Positions 54,020-63,040 are shown, counted from the first letter of the stretch. The stretch is DNA of 64,000 nucleotides from Calothrix sp. NIES-2098 (GCA_002368175.1 AP018172.1:5273001-5337000); one strand, 5' to 3'. Made by a program: numbers and translations. Notes: generated from the letters alone by a model not told the origin.

Positions 54020-54661
54020 TTACAGATGAAAATCTGTTATGACTTTAACAATTTTATTTTCTATATTAAATCCGAAGTAAGTAGGGTAAATACCATCGCC
54101 CCACCCAGAAGAAAAGGCAATGACATTTGCTTGATTTGAGTTATCTACACACATATCTGCCCAATCCCATGTAGGACTGTAATTTTTTTCTAACTCGCAG
54201 TTAAGCTTGTAAAATAAGCTTTCTTGGTATGTGTTTTTAGAATAAATTGAGTCATCCATAATTTGAGCAGTATCTGCATCCATGAAGCAACCAGTTCCAG
54301 AGTCAACTCCATAACCAAAAAATTCATCTTCTTGTAGAGAACTTAAGTCTTCAGTAGGGTGAGTCGCCATTTCCCACGCCACTGGAGTTTGTTCGCTCAG
54401 ACAAAGCATTGCATAGGCAACTCTTCGAGAGTTGTTCTTTTGAATGTGGGCAATGCTCAAAATCACTGGGTAACGACCTGGCGCGAAATTGGCTGTGAAA
54501 GGTTCGCTATCTGCTAATGTTAGGGGATCGCAAGCAACTAATTTTCCTGAAGTTAAAACTAATTCTCCTACTTTATATGGTGTAAAAATGATGTCACTTA
54601 ATTTTTCATTTGATAAATTTTGTTCGTTTTGAAAATAACTTAAAAAATCAAAATTATTCAT
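54020..54661 (-). CDS. DUF4241 domain protein
   Basis: 213 aa. The DUF4241 signature appears as SGKLVACDPLTLADSEPFT (about 37-55), APGRYPVILSIAHIQ, AYAMLCLSEQTPVAWEMA, YGVDSGTGCFMDADTA and AFSSGWGDGIYPTYFGF. The family is associated with bacterial toxin-immunity and contact-related loci in other phyla, but its molecular function is unproven. It lies next to the restriction-modification pair and has an AT-rich start region. ATG 54661. It is unrelated in overall sequence to the DUF4253 protein upstream, although both share a DPLTLAE/DPLTLAD string. Confidence 0.85.
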   Translation of the reverse strand: MNNFDFLSYFQNEQNLSNEKLSDIIFTPYKVGELVLTSGKLVACDPLTLADSEPFTANFAPGRYPVILSIAHIQKNNSRRVAYAMLCLSEQTPVAWEMATHPTEDLSSLQEDEFFGYGVDSGTGCFMDADTAQIMDDSIYSKNTYQESLFYKLNCELEKNYSPTWDWADMCVDNSNQANVIAFSSGWGDGIYPTYFGFNIENKIVKVITDFHL

Positions 54662-54707
54662 TTTTTCTTTTTCTGTTTTAAGTTATATCATATCCGTTCA
54701 AATAACC

Positions 54708-54772
54708 GTCATTGCGACCGTAGGTAAGCAATCTCAAAAACTCTGTGATTGCGTCGTTCCACTCGCAATGAC
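54708..54772. repeat. REP-like palindrome
   Basis: GTCATTGCGA (54708-54717) and TCGCAATGAC (54763-54772) are perfect outer arms. An inner GCAATC/GATTGC pair lies between them. This is the classic layout of a dispersed REP-like element of cyanobacteria, and it occurs just upstream of the DUF4241 gene. A RAYT-like transposase is encoded at 2.7 kb in the same window. Confidence 0.75.
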
Positions 54773-55104
54773 ATATTTAGGGTAATTTACCGAATATCAT
54801 ATTATTTATTCTCTCTTAATTTCTTATTAATATGAATGCAACGGAATGAATTTACCCCCATTCCTGTCTGTTGTAATCAGAAGGGATGGAGATGAAGTTA
54901 CATATTTGATTTTTTCCACAAGATGAAGTTGATAGGAGATTAAATCCGAGAAAGACAGACGAGATGGCTGACAGCCCGATCGCAATTTACTTTTACTGCA
55001 ACATTTGAAAAGATAAAGGCAGATGAGGAGACAAGGAGGAGAAGGGAGATAATATAATTATTACCTTCTTGACTCTTGACCATTGACTCTTGACTAGCAC
55101 TGTT
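54773..55104. repeat. Intergenic stretch ending in a TTGACTC-type repeat
   Basis: 332 bp without a gene. The last part (about 55065-55096) carries CTTGACTCTTGACCATTGACTCTTGACT, i.e. tandem TTGACTC-type heptamers in the same style as 6861-6907. The remainder is purine-rich and shows no structure I recognise. Confidence 0.6.
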
Positions 55105-56325
55105 TCAGCCTGTCTGAACTTGAGTATTACCGTTGCGAATAGCCCATGCGAGGTCTAACAGTTGAGTCCAGCGCTTTTGCAGTTGTTTGGGGGTGCATTT
55201 GAGGGTTTTAGCGATCGCTTGGTCGCTGTGGCGTGCAGTTTTTAATTGTAAAATTTGCTGTTGTTGTTCTGACAACAAGCTTAAAAATGTTTGCCACTGT
55301 TGCGCAGAAAGACCCAATCTATGCTCTAAACCTGCACCTAGCCATTGATGTACCAATTGCCATTGATGTTGCTTGGCAAACTTTTCTACATGGTATTTAA
55401 AACGCTGTTGCAAGTAGTCGCGCTGACGGCTGCTCAAACCGAGAATCTGGTCAATTTCTGGTGCAGATAGGTCTTGCAGCTTCAGAGTGAGGTAATCTAC
55501 ACAGTCAGATTGACCTTGAGATTCTAAATAATTGATTAATTCTGCAATCACGCGATCGCGTTCTGATTCTTCTGAGGGATCGAAGTTATTTTGCGCTATC
55601 ATCTGCGATCTTAGCTGTTGCACCGCCGAGTTACGCTGGTAAGCTTCGCCTTCTTCACTCTTAGCCGACTCTACCGCCATTTCAATATCTACGGTAGTTT
55701 CTTGAGGCTGGCGACGGGCAAAACCTTGGGCACGTAAGATAATCAACTGCTGACTAGCACTCCCAGGTAAATTGATGCGGCGCTTGGCATATTGTTCTGT
55801 AAATGCCATGTATTCTGCTAGTTGTAGCTGAGTGCGGGGCGTGTAATCTTCAGCCAGTTCATTTTCCCGACGGAAAGCTTTAATCGCTTCAATATAAAAT
55901 GCTTGTAAAAAATCTTCAATCAGGTTGTAACGTCCCTGAAATCCCATATCTGAGCCGGAAACAGTAACGTGGCGATAAACCATAGCACCCAAATTGCTAT
56001 GTAATTCTACACGTCCTCTGCGCGAACCCAGTTGGTAGTAACGCAGACACTTTTGCAAACGATGTCTTGCTAGCGTCAGCTGCCAAGATTGGATTTCTCC
56101 TGATGTTTGGATGCGGGTGCTTTTATCACAAATGCGTTCCACTTCTCTAGCTATGCGTTGAGCTACCGCTTGCACACACCCAGGTGCGGCTTTTACTTGA
56201 GCTTGGATTTCTTCTAATAGCAGTTGCATCAGGGTATCGATGTTGCTGGCTGTTACTTCTTTGGTGGAAGCGGGGAAGTTAAAAGCAGATGTGGAGGTTG
56301 GCAGATTAGCAAGGTTAGCTTTCAT
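55105..56325 (-). CDS. HetZ-like protein
   Basis: 406 aa from the ATG at 56325. The region QAVAQRIAREVERICDKSTRIQTSGEIQSWQLTLARHRLQKCLRYYQLGSRRGRVELHS (seen here as short blocks such as RIQTSGEIQSWQLTLARHRL and LRYYQLGSRRGRVELHS) and LQLAEYMAFTEQYAKRRINLPG are the hallmarks of HetZ-family regulators, which act early in heterocyst differentiation and pattern control. The C-terminal third resembles a sigma-like helix-turn-helix (LSEQQQQILQLKTARHSDQAIAKTLKCTP). The longer frame from GTG 56376 adds a non-conserved tail. PatU and HetP genes are not adjacent, so this is probably a paralogue. Confidence 0.75.
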   Translation of the reverse strand: MKANLANLPTSTSAFNFPASTKEVTASNIDTLMQLLLEEIQAQVKAAPGCVQAVAQRIAREVERICDKSTRIQTSGEIQSWQLTLARHRLQKCLRYYQLGSRRGRVELHSNLGAMVYRHVTVSGSDMGFQGRYNLIEDFLQAFYIEAIKAFRRENELAEDYTPRTQLQLAEYMAFTEQYAKRRINLPGSASQQLIILRAQGFARRQPQETTVDIEMAVESAKSEEGEAYQRNSAVQQLRSQMIAQNNFDPSEESERDRVIAELINYLESQGQSDCVDYLTLKLQDLSAPEIDQILGLSSRQRDYLQQRFKYHVEKFAKQHQWQLVHQWLGAGLEHRLGLSAQQWQTFLSLLSEQQQQILQLKTARHSDQAIAKTLKCTPKQLQKRWTQLLDLAWAIRNGNTQVQTG

Positions 56326-56691
56326 AACTTTTACTAGGAGTGGTATTGCACCGTTATAACAATGTCCATTCAGCACCTGAGTCTAGTCTTGCTTCCTAAA
56401 TTTGGTATTTATTCATCAAGACTCGCTGTGAGCAGTGCTCACATATATGACTGTAAGAAATCTGAAAAAGTTACAGGCTAGCATTGTGTCGGTTTTTTCA
56501 CAAGCAACCTCATCCAGGTGGCACAGAGGTCTTTACCATGTTCTAAAATTGACCCAAACTATTACTGTGCCGGGCTTTGTCGTCATCCGCTACTACTTGC
56601 TTTTGACCCCTGTAATTAGGACAATTGTTAAACTGGAGCTTCTTTACTTAGATTTTCCGAAATTGACGAATTAGCTTGTGAAGTACATTCC

Positions 56692-57348
56692 TTAAACCCA
56701 TGCTGCGGCTGCTTCCCAACCTAAACCTCGTCGTGTAATCATTGGTCGATCTCCTGTCAAATCCAAAATTGTAGACACATCATATGTGGGTTCCTCGCCA
56801 GTGTCTACAATTACATCTACTAAGTTATCCAAACGGTCAAACAGTTCCACCTGAGACAAACTAGATTCTGGATTGGCTCCAATCTCATCGTCTACCTCAT
56901 CTGGCGGCAGATGAGCCGAAGTAGAGATAATGGGATTACCTAGGGCTGTCAGCAATGCCAAACATACAGTATGATTTGGAACTCGAATGCCTGTAGTTTT
57001 GCGTTTGGGGTTTTGCGCTAGTCTTGGTACCAATTTAGTAGCAGGTAATAAAAATGTGTACGGGCCTGGAATCAGGCGCTTCATGATTCGATAAGCTGTA
57101 TCACTGACAAAGGCATAAGTCGCGACATTTGATAGTGAAGGACATAAAAATGTCAGTGGCTTGTCATTCGCTAGCTGCTTAATTTGCCGTACTCGTTCCA
57201 CCGCCGACTTGGCATTTAAATCACAACCAATTGCATAGACCGTATCAGTAGGGTAGAGCATTACTGCGCCGCTAGAGAGTGCCGATTTTATTTCCTCTAT
57301 ACGGCGGATTTGAGGATTATCAGGATGGACTGTGAAAATTTTTGCCAT
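56692..57348 (-). CDS. YciO/Sua5/YrdC-family protein (threonylcarbamoyl-AMP synthase-like)
   Basis: 218 aa. The YrdC fold has KSALSSGAVMLYPTDTVYAIGCDLNAKSAVERVRQIK (ATP/threonine loop YPTDTVYAIGCD), KPLTFLC, GPYTFLLPAT and TTGIRVPNHTVCLALL. The C-terminus TILDLTGDRPMITRRGLG is short, without the Sua5 C-terminal domain. In the TsaC role it would make threonylcarbamoyl-AMP for the t6A modification at tRNA position 37; YciO paralogues have a weaker or different role, so function is not decided. ATG at 57348. It precedes a spacer and the divergent larC gene. Confidence 0.85.
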   Translation of the reverse strand: MAKIFTVHPDNPQIRRIEEIKSALSSGAVMLYPTDTVYAIGCDLNAKSAVERVRQIKQLANDKPLTFLCPSLSNVATYAFVSDTAYRIMKRLIPGPYTFLLPATKLVPRLAQNPKRKTTGIRVPNHTVCLALLTALGNPIISTSAHLPPDEVDDEIGANPESSLSQVELFDRLDNLVDVIVDTGEEPTYDVSTILDLTGDRPMITRRGLGWEAAAAWV

Positions 57349-57548
57349 AAAAAATTTGGGAAGAAAAATTGAGGGTTGTGCATTATTAGAAAAATATAAA
57401 ATTGAATACTAGATCGACTGGCAGTAAATACGACTATATTAAGGCTGCTAATTAGGAATAATCAGTTATTCAGGTGTCAATCGGCAGTGATTAGCTTGTG
57501 TACTGTGTACTGTTAACTAATTACTATGTACTGATGAGAAATTCATAT

Positions 57549-58820
57549 ATGACCAAAGTTGCTTATCTTCAATGTCCATCGGGGATTGCCGGTGATATGT
57601 GTTTGGGAGCGTTGGTAAGTTTGGGTGTTCCCTTGGAGTATTTAATTGAAAAACTCAACGCATTGGGCATTCATCAGGAGTATCAGTTAAGGGCAGAACT
57701 TGTCCAGCGTCACGGTCAGCAAGCGACTAAAGTCCATGTGGATTTAGCGCACGATCGCGACGAACACCACCACGAACACAGCCACCATCACGGACGCCAC
57801 TTGCCAGAAATCGAGCGGATGATACTCCACGCAGGCTTACCCGCAAGGGCAGAAGCTTGGAGTTTAGCTGTATTTCGCCAACTAGCAGTCGCAGAAGGTG
57901 CTGTCCACGGCATAGCCCCAGAAAAGGTTCATTTTCATGAGGTGGGTGCTGTAGACGCAATTGTAGATATTGTCGGTACTTGTTTGGGGTTAGATTGGTT
58001 GGGTATTGATAGTAATGACGAAGGATGGCCCCTACTCTACTGTTCAGCGTTTCCCACAGGTGGGGGAACAGTCCGCGCTGCACACGGACAAATGGCAGTA
58101 CCCGTACCCGCAGTTTTGAAGTTGTGGGAAATGCGGGGTTGTCCAGTTTACAGCAATGGTATTGAACGAGAATTAGTAACACCTACAGGAGCCGCGATCG
58201 CTACTACTCTAGCCAGAGATTTTGGTGCGCCACCACCAATAACCATCAAGCAAATAGGATTGGGAGCAGGTTCGATAAATTTGCCCATCCCCAATATACT
58301 ACGGCTCTGGCTGGGTGAAAGCAGCAGTTTACAGTCAGATTTTACCAATTATGGCGATACCAGCCCAACTTTAGAAACTATATCCGTTCTAGAAACTCAA
58401 ATTGATGACTTAAACCCGCAAGCAATTGGCTATGTATTTGATGCATTATTTGCGGCGGGTGCAGTAGATGTATTTACTCAACCTATAGGGATGAAAAAAT
58501 CCCGTCCGGGGATATTACTAACTGTAATTTGTCATCCCGAGAATTTATCTAACTGTGAAACAGTTTTATTTCGGGAAACCACAACTTTAGGAATTCGCCG
58601 CACAACTCAGCAACGCGCCATATTAAAACGGGAAATTCAACAGGTAGAAACTGAATATGGTAAGGTGCGCGTTAAGGTAGCTTGGCATCTTAAAGATGCG
58701 ATCGCTAACGTGCAGCCAGAATACGAAGATTGTGCAGAATTAGCACGCAAACACAATATTCCCTGGCGCGAAATTCAACGGCTAGCACTACACAATTGGT
58801 ATTTACAAAGACCGAATTGA
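57549..58820 (+). CDS. larC: Nickel-pincer cofactor nickel insertase LarC
   Basis: 423 aa from the ATG at 57549 (KVAYLQCPSGIAGDMCLGAL). LarC inserts Ni into the pyridinium-bisthiocarboxylate mononucleotide to form the nickel-pincer cofactor of lactate racemase and related enzymes. A His-rich metal loop (DRDEHHHEHSHHHGRH, about 70-86) and the conserved HFHEVGAVDAIVDIVG and ALFAAGAVDVFTQPIGMKKSRPG regions are present. In some lactobacilli LarC is split by a programmed frameshift; here it is one continuous frame. LarB and LarE are not nearby. An upstream frame from 57498 adds a non-conserved tail. Confidence 0.9.
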   Translation: MTKVAYLQCPSGIAGDMCLGALVSLGVPLEYLIEKLNALGIHQEYQLRAELVQRHGQQATKVHVDLAHDRDEHHHEHSHHHGRHLPEIERMILHAGLPARAEAWSLAVFRQLAVAEGAVHGIAPEKVHFHEVGAVDAIVDIVGTCLGLDWLGIDSNDEGWPLLYCSAFPTGGGTVRAAHGQMAVPVPAVLKLWEMRGCPVYSNGIERELVTPTGAAIATTLARDFGAPPPITIKQIGLGAGSINLPIPNILRLWLGESSSLQSDFTNYGDTSPTLETISVLETQIDDLNPQAIGYVFDALFAAGAVDVFTQPIGMKKSRPGILLTVICHPENLSNCETVLFRETTTLGIRRTTQQRAILKREIQQVETEYGKVRVKVAWHLKDAIANVQPEYEDCAELARKHNIPWREIQRLALHNWYLQRPN

Positions 58821-58840
58821 TATCGCTTCACTACAAACAT

Positions 58841-58869
58841 AAAAAATGGGGTGAGCATTTCGCTCACCC
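58841..58869 (-). terminator. Terminator of the downstream lipoprotein gene
   Basis: On the minus strand GGGTGAGC-GAAAT-GCTCACCC is followed by CATTTTTTATG. It lies between the convergent larC and lipoprotein genes. Confidence 0.85.
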
Positions 58870-58901
58870 TTGGCTGTAACCGATGAGTAATTTAAATTAA
58901 C

Positions 58902-59480
58902 TTATCTAAATGCGCCTTTGACGTTATCGGCTGCATCTTCACCCGCACGTTGAACATTTTTGCTCACACCTTCAGCAGCATTTTGGGTGTTGTCTTTGAT
59001 GTTTTCAAGGCCGCGCTTGGTTCCCTTAGCAACGCCTTCGCCTACTTCAGCAGCAGAGCTACCGATATCTTCGCCCAAGTTCTTCACTCTTTGACCAAAG
59101 GGTGTACCTTGGCGATAATTTTCAACATATTGGCCTACGCTATCAACGCTCTTTTCGTCTACATTGCGTTTAGCATTGTCGCGAAGACCTTTAGCTTTAG
59201 CATCTGCTGCGCGTTGATCTCGCTCTGCTCTAGCATCAACATCATTAAAGTTATTCATCCCACCGCTTGGAGTGTTGAGATTGTAACTTTTTGTGGGATC
59301 GTATCTGTCAGTATAAGCTGATTCCGAACCAGGATTCGTTTGAGCGCTAGGTTGTGGTGGCTGTCCAGCTATGCTGGGATTATTACAAGCTTGTGTCAGC
59401 AATAGCAATACACTAGCTACAAAAGCTGTTAAAACTTTTGCGGGACGAATGGTTTTGAACCAAGCAATAACTCTTTTCAT
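58902..59480 (-). CDS. Putative lipoprotein (first of two related)
   Basis: 192 aa. A lipobox is visible at the end of the hydrophobic signal (FVASVLLLLTQAC, cleavage before Cys about 32). The mature part is low-complexity and rich in Gly, Ala, Asn and Lys, with a repeated amphipathic helix (VKNLGEDIGSSAAEVGEGVAKGTKRGLENIKDNTQNAAEGVSKNVQ, seen as short heptad-like units) resembling apolipoprotein- or LEA-like surface helices. AAGGAG precedes the ATG at 59480. It shares the signal layout with the next gene, so the two are probably tandem paralogues. Function unknown. Confidence 0.75.
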   Translation of the reverse strand: MKRVIAWFKTIRPAKVLTAFVASVLLLLTQACNNPSIAGQPPQPSAQTNPGSESAYTDRYDPTKSYNLNTPSGGMNNFNDVDARAERDQRAADAKAKGLRDNAKRNVDEKSVDSVGQYVENYRQGTPFGQRVKNLGEDIGSSAAEVGEGVAKGTKRGLENIKDNTQNAAEGVSKNVQRAGEDAADNVKGAFR

Positions 59481-59578
59481 TTTGCTACTCCTTACGTCAT
59501 TTTGTGGAATTTAAAATTTAACCAAGTTGGGTTTGGATGATGTTTACCCTGCTCTCATCCAGCCGTAAAACAACAGTT

Positions 59579-60157
59579 TTATCTGCCCACTGCTGGATTT
59601 TTTTGTAGTTCAGGTCTAGCACTTGCTTCATCTGCTTTATCTTTCAAAAAGCTAGAAGCATCTTTGACAGTTTCTTTGACAGTTTCAAGACGCTCTTGAA
59701 TCCGAGTGCCTACACTTGGTTCGCGCTGAATTAAACCACCTGGTTCAGGTTGTTGGAAATTCTTTTCTGTAATTAGTGGTAATTCTGCTTCTTTTTGTAA
59801 TCTACCTGCTGGTGTTTCTGCACCTGGGTACAGTATTTCGGAATCACGATTTCCTTCTACTGTAGCAATCAATAGTTGTGTACTTGGCTCTAGTAAACTA
59901 GCTCGATCGCCCTGATTCCTGCTGCTAGAGTTAGTAACTTTTGGATCGGTGGACATTCTATAATTGGTATATTTATCCCCACCGTTTTTATAAGGATTGT
60001 TTGCTCCACCAGCTTGTACCGCTGGATTTTGGGGATTTGCACCTTGAGCATTGGCCCCACTACAAGCAGTGCTAACTATCAAGAATAAACTGGCCAAAAA
60101 TACAGTTAAAATCTGGCGCAGCCGCAGTTTTTTCAATAAGGCTGTCAAACGATTCAC
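59579..60157 (-). CDS. Putative lipoprotein (second of two related)
   Basis: 192 aa. Lipobox LIVSTAC (Cys about 32). The mature protein is polar and Asn/Gln-rich with a C-terminal helical stretch (IQERLETVKETVKDASSFLKDKADEA). The start is GTG at 60157, placed by AGGAGG 5 bases upstream. It lies 98 bp upstream of the other lipoprotein, on the same strand, and has the same length and the same start pattern (two positive residues, KLRLRQILTVFLASL), so the pair probably arose by tandem duplication with strong divergence in the mature part. Confidence 0.7.
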   Translation of the reverse strand: MNRLTALLKKLRLRQILTVFLASLFLIVSTACSGANAQGANPQNPAVQAGGANNPYKNGGDKYTNYRMSTDPKVTNSSSRNQGDRASLLEPSTQLLIATVEGNRDSEILYPGAETPAGRLQKEAELPLITEKNFQQPEPGGLIQREPSVGTRIQERLETVKETVKDASSFLKDKADEASARPELQKNPAVGR

Positions 60158-60750
60158 TCAGTCCTCCTTGCAACTATGAGCAAAGCAAACAAATTTTCTC
60201 TGAACATTATTGTTTGCTCAGTGGGATTCGCTCTTGCTTTTAGTCGCCTTAATCTTTGTTCAACAATTATTCAGAATATGAGTTTTAAAAAAGCTTTCCA
60301 TCTAGCGCAGGCCACATTTGGCTTGTATATAATACACTGCTTTTATCTAACCCAAGAGAGATTATCTGCGTTAATTAGCTACTGTTACTGATTGCAGGTA
60401 TTTAAGCTATTTTTGGTAATATATACTTTTTCTAATGAATTAAGGTCTGAATTTATATTTACTAATACAATTTTGTTAAAGAATATTAAATGTAGATGAA
60501 ATTATAAATCTTATTAATTAATAGACTTTTGATAACTGACTATGTAAAATGTACAACGCTAAATATCTAATATTTTTTTTGATGATAAAATTTTAGGAAT
60601 TGTAGTTGAAATCCTAAATTTTTGTCAAAAGCAATACATAAAATGATTTCAACTTACCAGTCTGTTTGATAAAAAATTTGTTGATATACCCGATTTACCA
60701 TAAAATTTGAAAGATTCAGCCTGAGAATATTTAACCGTTAAATTACTGGG
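60158..60750. other. Intergenic region, no gene supported
   Basis: 593 AT-rich bases upstream of the lipoprotein pair and of the divergent flippase-like gene. A 71-codon frame at 60176-60391 has no ribosome-binding site or family resemblance, so I do not accept it. No repeats were recognised. Confidence 0.55.
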
Positions 60751-61665
60751 ATGTGGAAAAAAATTTTACGTTGGATGATTTTAGGCGGAACGCTATTTTT
60801 TTTGGGGAAAGCCTTAAAGGATAACTGGTTAGAGGTAATCAATATCCATATTGATGCCATCGGATGGTCAATTTTGGCGATCGCCACTGGTGTAACTTTA
60901 CTAGCACATACTTGGGCAGGCTGGATATGGACATGGGTGCTACGAGAGTTAAATCAACCTGTAGAATCTTTGCAGTTCATTCAAGTTTATCTAAAAACAA
61001 ACATCGCCAAGTATTTACCAGGTAATATTTGGCACCATTACGGACGCATAGTTGCCGCTAAAAATGCTACAGGTTCTATAGGTGCAGCTACTTTAAGCGT
61101 ATTGCTAGAACCTCTGTTAATGGCGGCAGCAGCTTTAATTATTATTGTGTTATTTAGCACTGAATTGGCGGTAGCTAATATTAATATACTGTGGCAAATT
61201 TTACAATTTTTCTGTTTAGTTGGGATACTTTGTGCGCTTCATCCCTGGTTTTTAAATCCAGTTATTCAATTGGTACAGAGATTGAAAGCAAAAAAACAGC
61301 AGCAGGATACCAACTCAATCATTAATCTGAAAATAGAACGCTATCCCTTACGCCCGTTGTTAGGAGAGTTAGGCTTTTTGGGACTACGGGGAATGGGATT
61401 TATTTTAACAGTGTTTGCTTTCGGGCCTTTAAACGCGAGCCAAATTCCCCTGTTGCTAGGTGCTTTTAGTTTCGCTTGGCTGTTAGGGTTTGTGATTCCT
61501 GGCGCGCCTGGGGGGTTAGGTGTGTTTGAAGCAACCGCGATCGCGCTTTTGCAACATCACTTTCCCGCAGCCTTGGTTATTAGTGCGATCGCCTTATATC
61601 GTCTGATTAGCATTATCGCTGAAACTGCTGGTGCTGCCCTAGCTTGGCTTGATGAACGTTTGTAA
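60751..61665 (+). CDS. Lysylphosphatidylglycerol synthetase/UPF0104-like membrane protein
   Basis: 304 aa, polytopic: hydrophobic segments near 8-24, 38-66, 118-145, 150-172, 208-232, 240-262 and 270-298. Motifs YLKTNIAKYLPGNIWHHYGR (about 84-103), GFVIPGAPGGLGVFEAT (about 248-264) and YRLISIIAETAGAAL are those of the UPF0104/LPG synthetase transmembrane (flippase-like) superfamily. Without the aminoacyl-transferase C-terminal domain it is likely a lipid flippase or transporter rather than an LPG synthase. ATG 60751. It converges on the hypothetical gene at 61679. Confidence 0.85.
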   Translation: MWKKILRWMILGGTLFFLGKALKDNWLEVINIHIDAIGWSILAIATGVTLLAHTWAGWIWTWVLRELNQPVESLQFIQVYLKTNIAKYLPGNIWHHYGRIVAAKNATGSIGAATLSVLLEPLLMAAAALIIIVLFSTELAVANINILWQILQFFCLVGILCALHPWFLNPVIQLVQRLKAKKQQQDTNSIINLKIERYPLRPLLGELGFLGLRGMGFILTVFAFGPLNASQIPLLLGAFSFAWLLGFVIPGAPGGLGVFEATAIALLQHHFPAALVISAIALYRLISIIAETAGAALAWLDERL

Positions 61666-61678
61666 ATCAAAGCCAGTC

Positions 61679-63007
61679 TTATGTTTGTGCATCTACTTTT
61701 AATTGGGAAAATACACGGTAATCATCTAGATTCTCAGAGTTACAAAGGTCGTCCTCTTTCATCTTAATCAAGTTGTATTCTACGTTCTCAGCATAAATTG
61801 CAAATGTAATATTAAAAAATTCTAGAAAATTAATAAACCAACTACATTCATCTTCGGGATAGCTTTCGTAATAATTAATTAAATCGGCAATCCGAATTTC
61901 TAAATGGCTGCGGGCATTTCTACAAATTAAAATAATTTTTAGCAATATAATTACTAGCGTCAGTGGATTGCCTCCTGACAGCAATAAAATAAATAATGGT
62001 GAAGGTTCCTTACCAGGTTCTATTGTCAAACAATCTATGACTTTAGTACAGGTTCTAAGAATTAAATTATTGTTGATAATATCTTCATTAGTTTCTTGTT
62101 TCCAAGGCTCTAGCTTGTCTGATAAATACTGCATTACAGTACTTACTAATTCTTTGTTCTTTTCTGTAAAAAACAAATATTTTTGAATACTTTTTTTAAA
62201 ATCTCTTAATGTTTGTTTTTTTGTTTGCTTGAGAAATATATTGGCAAGGTTTTCATAACTAAAAACACCCTTTTTAACTACGATCATTTTGATAATGCGT
62301 AAAACATTATCTCCCAAAACACTAGGATTTTTATAGCGACTTGTACTAGAGGCAGCAGACTGAGAACGAGCAATATACATTGCTAGCTCAAACTTATATT
62401 TGTCTTTCATCTGTTTGGATAGCTTTCTGGCTACTTCTTGCTGCTCTCTCGGTCTTTTACTATCATAAGATTGAGCTACTAATAAATAAGAAGTGTAGCG
62501 ATTAGCCCAATTATTTTTTTCTTCTTGTTTAAGTGCTTGTTTTTTATATTTAGCAGCTAAAACTTTAAGTTCTTTATAGTCTTTACTATTAACAAAATTT
62601 TTTAGCCAACTTGGGAAAATTTTAGTTTGAGGATCGATTGTATTGCGCGGTGGTTTATAGGTGTCAAATAATTTAATAAATTCTTGGATATGCTTATATT
62701 TTCTTTGTGCTTCCCAATTATTAACTATTATGTAAAAACAACGTTTCAGCGTATAATAAAAATCTTGCTCGCTTTCCAGAAACGAAATGTTATAGATTCC
62801 TGTAGCTTTACCTAAATTAACGGAGTCTAGAAAATCTATAAATAAACGTTTAAACTCGCTTAAGAGGTCTTCAGCAGGCCATTTCTGGACAATATCTACC
62901 AGAAAGCTATAAAGCTTTTCCTGAGGAATTTGGAGATTGATCTGTTTAGGCTTAGATTTAACAATATCTTGATGTTCCTGACTACTTTGTAAACTATTGG
63001 TTGCCAT
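61679..63007 (-). CDS. Hypothetical protein
   Basis: 443 aa from the ATG at 63007 (a GTG at 63025 is the alternative start). No family recognised. Sequence features: hydrophilic, Lys-rich, mostly helical; a KKQALKQEEKNNWANRYTSYLLVAQSYDS segment near 165-195, a possible transmembrane or buried helix FILLLSGGNPLTLVIILLKIILIC near 350-373, and an acidic C-terminus. The upstream region is a spacer; the downstream neighbour is convergent. No function can be proposed. Confidence 0.7.
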   Translation of the reverse strand: MATNSLQSSQEHQDIVKSKPKQINLQIPQEKLYSFLVDIVQKWPAEDLLSEFKRLFIDFLDSVNLGKATGIYNISFLESEQDFYYTLKRCFYIIVNNWEAQRKYKHIQEFIKLFDTYKPPRNTIDPQTKIFPSWLKNFVNSKDYKELKVLAAKYKKQALKQEEKNNWANRYTSYLLVAQSYDSKRPREQQEVARKLSKQMKDKYKFELAMYIARSQSAASSTSRYKNPSVLGDNVLRIIKMIVVKKGVFSYENLANIFLKQTKKQTLRDFKKSIQKYLFFTEKNKELVSTVMQYLSDKLEPWKQETNEDIINNNLILRTCTKVIDCLTIEPGKEPSPLFILLLSGGNPLTLVIILLKIILICRNARSHLEIRIADLINYYESYPEDECSWFINFLEFFNITFAIYAENVEYNLIKMKEDDLCNSENLDDYRVFSQLKVDAQT

Positions 63008-63040
63008 GCCAGTTTCAAAACCCACAAGCTTGCTGATTCT

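Noticed and set aside
56435..56674. 79-codon plus frame between the HetZ-like and YciO-like genes
   Set aside because: No ribosome-binding site and no recognised pattern. The spacer is otherwise empty.
60176..60391. 71-codon plus frame near the second lipoprotein
   Set aside because: Its start overlaps the antisense of the lipoprotein ribosome-binding site and there is no ribosome-binding site of its own.
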